DNA of 64,000 bases from Thermoanaerobaculia bacterium (GTDB lineage: Bacteria > Acidobacteriota > Thermoanaerobaculia > Multivoradales > J023): NCBI GenBank assembly GCA_030431255.1, contig JAUIJL010000021.1:1-64000 (forward strand), given 5' to 3'. Position numbers and translations under genes: made by a program. Below are positions 60,681-64,000 of this stretch, piece after piece. The first letter of the stretch is position 1, and the number at the start of each line of letters is the position of its first letter. The notes beneath the pieces were generated by a model. That model did no database searches and was not told where the DNA came from. It was given only the letters and a program-made list of their open reading frames with translations.

Positions 60681-63536
60681 CTAGCTCAGCCGGCCGACTA
60701 ACCACTCGCGCACGTGCTCGACGGCCTCGGGCACTTTGGAGGCGTCTTTGCCACCACCCTGGGCCATGTCGGGACGTCCGCCTCCTCCTCCGCCGACGAT
60801 TTTGCCCGCTTCCCTGAGGATCAGCTTGGCGTCGAGGCCTTTGGCCACGAGGTCTTGGGTCAGGCCGGCGAGCATCGGTACTTTGGAGCCGCTGCCCGGT
60901 GCGAAGAGCAGCACCGCGGCGGAGCCGCTTTTGTGACGCAGCCAATCGATGGATTCCCGCAGCTTGTCGACCGGCGCGTCGGGCATGGGGCCCACGACGA
61001 CCTTGGTGCCACCCACGTCGGTGGCGGATTCCAAGAGCTCGGCGGCGGCGTCGAGGGCTTCGGCACCACGCTCGGCGGCGTCGGCTTTTTGTAGGCCTTT
61101 GATCCGCTGCTGCACGTCTTGAATCTTGGTCGCGATTTGCTGTTTGGCGGTGATCGGCAGCAAGTCCCGGCTCGTGGCCTCTAAGAGCTCCGACACGCCT
61201 TGCTGCAAAGATTCGGCGTCGTCATCGGTCAGGGCTTCGGCTCGGTCCAAAAGCTGCTCGGCGTTCTTTTGGGCTTGACGAGCGGTCGCGCCGGTAATGC
61301 CGACGATGCGACGCACACCCTTGGCCACCGCTTCCTCGGACACTAGAGCGAAATCCGCCACCGACGTGGTGTCCGGGGTGTGGGTGCCGCCGCACAGCTC
61401 GATGGAATAGCTCGCCCATTCCGTGTTGTCGCGATCAGCGAGCAGGTCGTCCACCGGCACGCCGATCGACACCACCCGCACCACATCTGGATATTTTTCG
61501 CCGAAGACCGCCCGCAAGCTGTGGACGGATTTGGCGTCCGGCAAGGGGATTTCTTGGTCGTGGACCACCAGACCTTGATCGATCTGACGACTCACCTTGA
61601 CCTGGATCTCTTGCAGCTGCTCCGAGCTCAAGGACTTCTTGTGGGAGAAATCGAAGCGGGTCTTTTCGTCGTCCACCAACGAGCCCTTTTGTTGCACGTG
61701 GTCTCCGAGCACGTCGCGCAGGGCATGGTTGAGCAGGTGAGTGGCGGTGTGATTCGACATGATCGACCGTCGACGATCTTCGGCGACCACCGCTTTCACC
61801 GCGGCACCACAGCTCAACCTGCCATCGACCATCCGGCCGATGTGCAGGACGGTGTCCCGTGCCCGGCGGGTGTCGATCACCTCGAAGCTGCCGCCGTTCG
61901 CTCGGATGCGGCCGCAATCTCCCACCTGACCGCCTTGCTCGGCGTAGAAGCAGGTGCTCTTGAGCACCAGGCCGACATCTTGGCCGTCGGGAAGATCCGT
62001 TTGGTGGAAAGAGCCGCCGGCATCCACCCAACCGACGATTTCCGAGTCGGTCTCGAACGTCGAGAATTTCGGGTGATCGTCGGTTTGGGTGATCTCGAAA
62101 AAGCTCGATTCCAATTGGGCCACCGCGTCCAAGATAGCCTGGGCGGCATGGGTCTCACCGGCCTTGCCGGCGGAGCGGGCCTTTTCGCGAGCGGCTTCCA
62201 TCAAGCGGTCGTAGCCGTCCTTATCGACCTTCAATCCGCGCTCGCCGGCGATGATTTGGGTCAGGTCGATGGGGAAGCCGTAGGTATCGTGGAGCTTGAA
62301 GGCGGTTTCACCGTCGATGGTCTCGGCTTGGCGCACGGCCTCGGAGTCGGCCGCGACCTGGAAGAGCTTGAGGCCCGTGTCCAACGTGCGGGCAAAGGAT
62401 TCTTCTTCCTCGTGGATGGCCTCCGTCACCCGATCTTGATTCGTTTTGAGCTCGGGGAAGACACCGCCCATTTGATCCACCAGCGCCGGCACTAAAAGAT
62501 GCAGGAACGGGCGGTCGACGCCCATATATTGGCGACCGTACCGGTAGGCCCGACGCAGGATCCGACGCAACACATAACCGCGACCCTCGTTGTCGGGCAA
62601 GGCACCGTCGGCGATGGCGAAGGAGAGGCATCGCAGGTGGTCGGCCAAGATGCGATAGGTGACGTCGCGCATCTGCTCGTCGGAGGGACGGCCGGACGGC
62701 ATGGTGGCGGCGTAGGCCGGCGCGCCGGTTTGGCGGCGGATCGCTTCCATCAGGGGCGAGAAGACGTCGGTGTCGTAGTTGGATTTCTGGCCTTGCAGCA
62801 CGGTCACCAAGCGCTCGAAACCCATGCCCGTGTCCACGTGTTTGGAGGGCAGGGTGTGGAGCCGAGAGCTTGCGTCGCGGTTGAATTGGATGAAGACCAG
62901 ATTCCACACCTCGAAGACCCGCGGATCGTCGGCGTTGACCAACGGCCCACCGCTCAGGTCCGGGGTCAGGTCCACGTGGATCTCGGTGCACGGCCCGCAC
63001 GGCCCGGTGTCGGCCATTTCCCAGAAGTTGTCCTTCTTGTCGAAGGCGTGCACGTGCTCGGCCTTGATGCCGGTGGTGTCCAGCCACAGCCGGCGGGCCT
63101 CGTCGTCCGCGGGCAGACCATCGGCCTCGTCACCGGCGAAATAGGTCGCGTGGAGCCGCTCGGCGGGGATGCCGTAGACCCCGTTCAGCAGCTCCCAGGC
63201 CCAGCGGATGGCGTCTTCCTTGAAGTAGTCGCCGAACGACCACGAGCCGAGCATCTCGAAGAAAGTGTGGTGGTAGGTGTCGTGACCGACGTCGTCCAAG
63301 TCGTTGTGCTTGCCGCCGGCGCGGATGCACTTCTGCGTGTCGGCGGCGCGCAGATAATCGCGGCTGCCGGTGCCCAAGAAGACGTCCTTGAATTGGTTCA
63401 TGCCCGCGTTGGTGAACAGCAGGGTCGGGTCGTCCAGGGGCACCACCGGGGAAGGCGGCACGATGGTGTGTTGCCGTTCTTCAAAGAAGTCGAGGAAGCT
63501 TTGGCGAATTTCGTCGGCGGTTTTCGGCGCGGTCAT
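60681..63536 (-). CDS. alaS: alanyl-tRNA synthetase
   Basis: A 951-aa class II enzyme. The catalytic domain starts ADEIRQSFLDFFEERQHTIV, with FTNAGMNQFKDVFLG and the motif 2 region TYHHTFFEMLGSWSFGDYFK. An editing domain follows with HTATHLLNHALRDVLG and the distal CGGTH zinc motif. The C-terminal DHHA1/oligomerisation region includes GKIVGGGGGGRPDMAQGGGK. It attaches alanine to tRNA-Ala in the cytoplasm. Length and domains are normal. Confidence 0.98.
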   Translation of the reverse strand: MTAPKTADEIRQSFLDFFEERQHTIVPPSPVVPLDDPTLLFTNAGMNQFKDVFLGTGSRDYLRAADTQKCIRAGGKHNDLDDVGHDTYHHTFFEMLGSWSFGDYFKEDAIRWAWELLNGVYGIPAERLHATYFAGDEADGLPADDEARRLWLDTTGIKAEHVHAFDKKDNFWEMADTGPCGPCTEIHVDLTPDLSGGPLVNADDPRVFEVWNLVFIQFNRDASSRLHTLPSKHVDTGMGFERLVTVLQGQKSNYDTDVFSPLMEAIRRQTGAPAYAATMPSGRPSDEQMRDVTYRILADHLRCLSFAIADGALPDNEGRGYVLRRILRRAYRYGRQYMGVDRPFLHLLVPALVDQMGGVFPELKTNQDRVTEAIHEEEESFARTLDTGLKLFQVAADSEAVRQAETIDGETAFKLHDTYGFPIDLTQIIAGERGLKVDKDGYDRLMEAAREKARSAGKAGETHAAQAILDAVAQLESSFFEITQTDDHPKFSTFETDSEIVGWVDAGGSFHQTDLPDGQDVGLVLKSTCFYAEQGGQVGDCGRIRANGGSFEVIDTRRARDTVLHIGRMVDGRLSCGAAVKAVVAEDRRRSIMSNHTATHLLNHALRDVLGDHVQQKGSLVDDEKTRFDFSHKKSLSSEQLQEIQVKVSRQIDQGLVVHDQEIPLPDAKSVHSLRAVFGEKYPDVVRVVSIGVPVDDLLADRDNTEWASYSIELCGGTHTPDTTSVADFALVSEEAVAKGVRRIVGITGATARQAQKNAEQLLDRAEALTDDDAESLQQGVSELLEATSRDLLPITAKQQIATKIQDVQQRIKGLQKADAAERGAEALDAAAELLESATDVGGTKVVVGPMPDAPVDKLRESIDWLRHKSGSAAVLLFAPGSGSKVPMLAGLTQDLVAKGLDAKLILREAGKIVGGGGGGRPDMAQGGGKDASKVPEAVEHVREWLVGRLS

Positions 63537-63656
63537 GGCGTTGATTCCGGAGCTGTTTCAGAAGTCGTCGGGGTCGATTCGAGGCCTTGGGCGGCCGGCT
63601 GGAGCGCGCCCGCCTTGGGTTGGAGGGGCGGAGCATAGCAGGTTTGGGGCCCGTCG

Positions 63657-64000
63657 TTAGGTGAGCAAGTGCTCCGCCAGATTCTCGGGCAGCCGCCAGT
63701 CCTCAAGCCGGATTCGGCTCACATCGAAGGCGTCCAAGAGCTCCCGGGGGCCGCACGGCACGGGACGGTCCAGCAGGCCGAGGCTGAAGGCCAGATATCC
63801 GACGAGCTCCTCGGGCACGACGCCCGCGTCCCGAAGGGATCGCAGGGTCAGACCACCGTCCCGCTTCGAGAGCTTCTCACCGTCGGCGTTGAGCACCATG
63901 GGCAAGTGCACGTAGCGGGGAACCTCACCTCCGAGCGCTTCGATGAGCTGGATTTGGCGGGCGGTGGAGTCGAGCAAGTCGACCCCGCGAATCACCTCGT
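63657..64000 (-). CDS. GluQ/GltX-type tRNA synthetase, 3' part only
   Basis: About 113 codons enter from the right edge and end at TAA 63657-63659. The sequence has VIRGVDLLDSTARQIQL, RYVHLPMVLNADGEKLSKRDG and VGYLAFSLGLLD, matching the class I glutamyl synthetase core with its KLSKR motif. The short C-terminus after KLSKR (no anticodon-binding domain) fits glutamyl-Q tRNA(Asp) synthetase, which glutamylates queuosine. The 5' part is beyond the window. Confidence 0.88.
   Translation of the reverse strand, partial: EVIRGVDLLDSTARQIQLIEALGGEVPRYVHLPMVLNADGEKLSKRDGGLTLRSLRDAGVVPEELVGYLAFSLGLLDRPVPCGPRELLDAFDVSRIRLEDWRLPENLAEHLLT

Overview
The window looks like chromosome from a GC-rich, Gram-negative, free-living bacterium. 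My best guess is Acidobacteriota, close to class Thermoanaerobaculia. This is inferred from family composition only: duplicated MacB/FtsX-type permeases paired with PadR regulators, large secreted proteins built from carboxypeptidase-regulatory-like, YCF48, PKD and FG-GAP repeats, a C-terminal 'ALCLNGGRFRVE...YFWFFD' type domain, and 'DGFESG..' C-terminal tails. No rRNA, tRNA, CRISPR array, prophage or complete insertion sequence was recognised. No single gene cluster stands out as an obviously new system; the most unusual items are small secreted or cryptic genes, a degenerate kinase partner and several intergenic repeat elements.

Layout. 1-3400: a 23-bp tandem repeat, an SDR oxidoreductase and its TetR regulator sharing the same operator palindrome, a MazEF-like toxin-antitoxin pair and a small coiled-coil protein. 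3400-13300: a Tat-exported DUF1501/DUF1800 pair, divergent from an OmpR-type two-component system whose sensor has an extremely acidic extracytoplasmic domain, then a 1317-aa secreted repeat protein. 13300-15200: three small or secreted genes of unknown function, two of them translationally coupled. 15200-19800: a relic of an MscS channel gene, a propeller-type hybrid-like sensor kinase with its LuxR-type regulator, and a convergent Cys-rich secreted small protein. 20000-31700: S9 peptidase, intact MscS channel, MNT/HepT toxin-antitoxin pair, ADOP-type permease plus PadR, M35 metalloprotease, DksA/TraR-like protein, ChrA transporter and an unknown membrane protein.

31700-44800: an ABC exporter fused to a cyclic-nucleotide-binding domain, a beta-lactamase-fold hydrolase, a PHB-depolymerase-like esterase, about 800 bp of intergenic repeats (15-bp and 43-bp tandem arrays and a 184-205 bp MITE-like inverted-repeat element), a PH-like membrane protein, a large secreted carboxypeptidase-regulatory-like protein, a DUF2161 nuclease-fold protein, a second MscS channel and TspO. 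44900-57250: tautomerase, a 1240-aa secreted repeat protein, a solitary cytosine-5 DNA methyltransferase, a PadR/HAAS-RDD operon followed by a PQQ-propeller membrane protein, a glycosidase-like lipoprotein, and a LytS-type kinase coupled to a degenerate paralogue. 57300-64000: uvrA, a 55-aa membrane protein, alaS and the 3' part of a GluQ-type tRNA synthetase, i.e. housekeeping chromosome.

Many neighbouring genes overlap by ATGA or GTGA, so operons are compact. Signalling (three histidine kinases, two response regulators, one TetR, two PadR, two toxin-antitoxin pairs) and protein secretion dominate the window. Where long antisense reading frames exist they are shadows of GC-rich genes and were left out.
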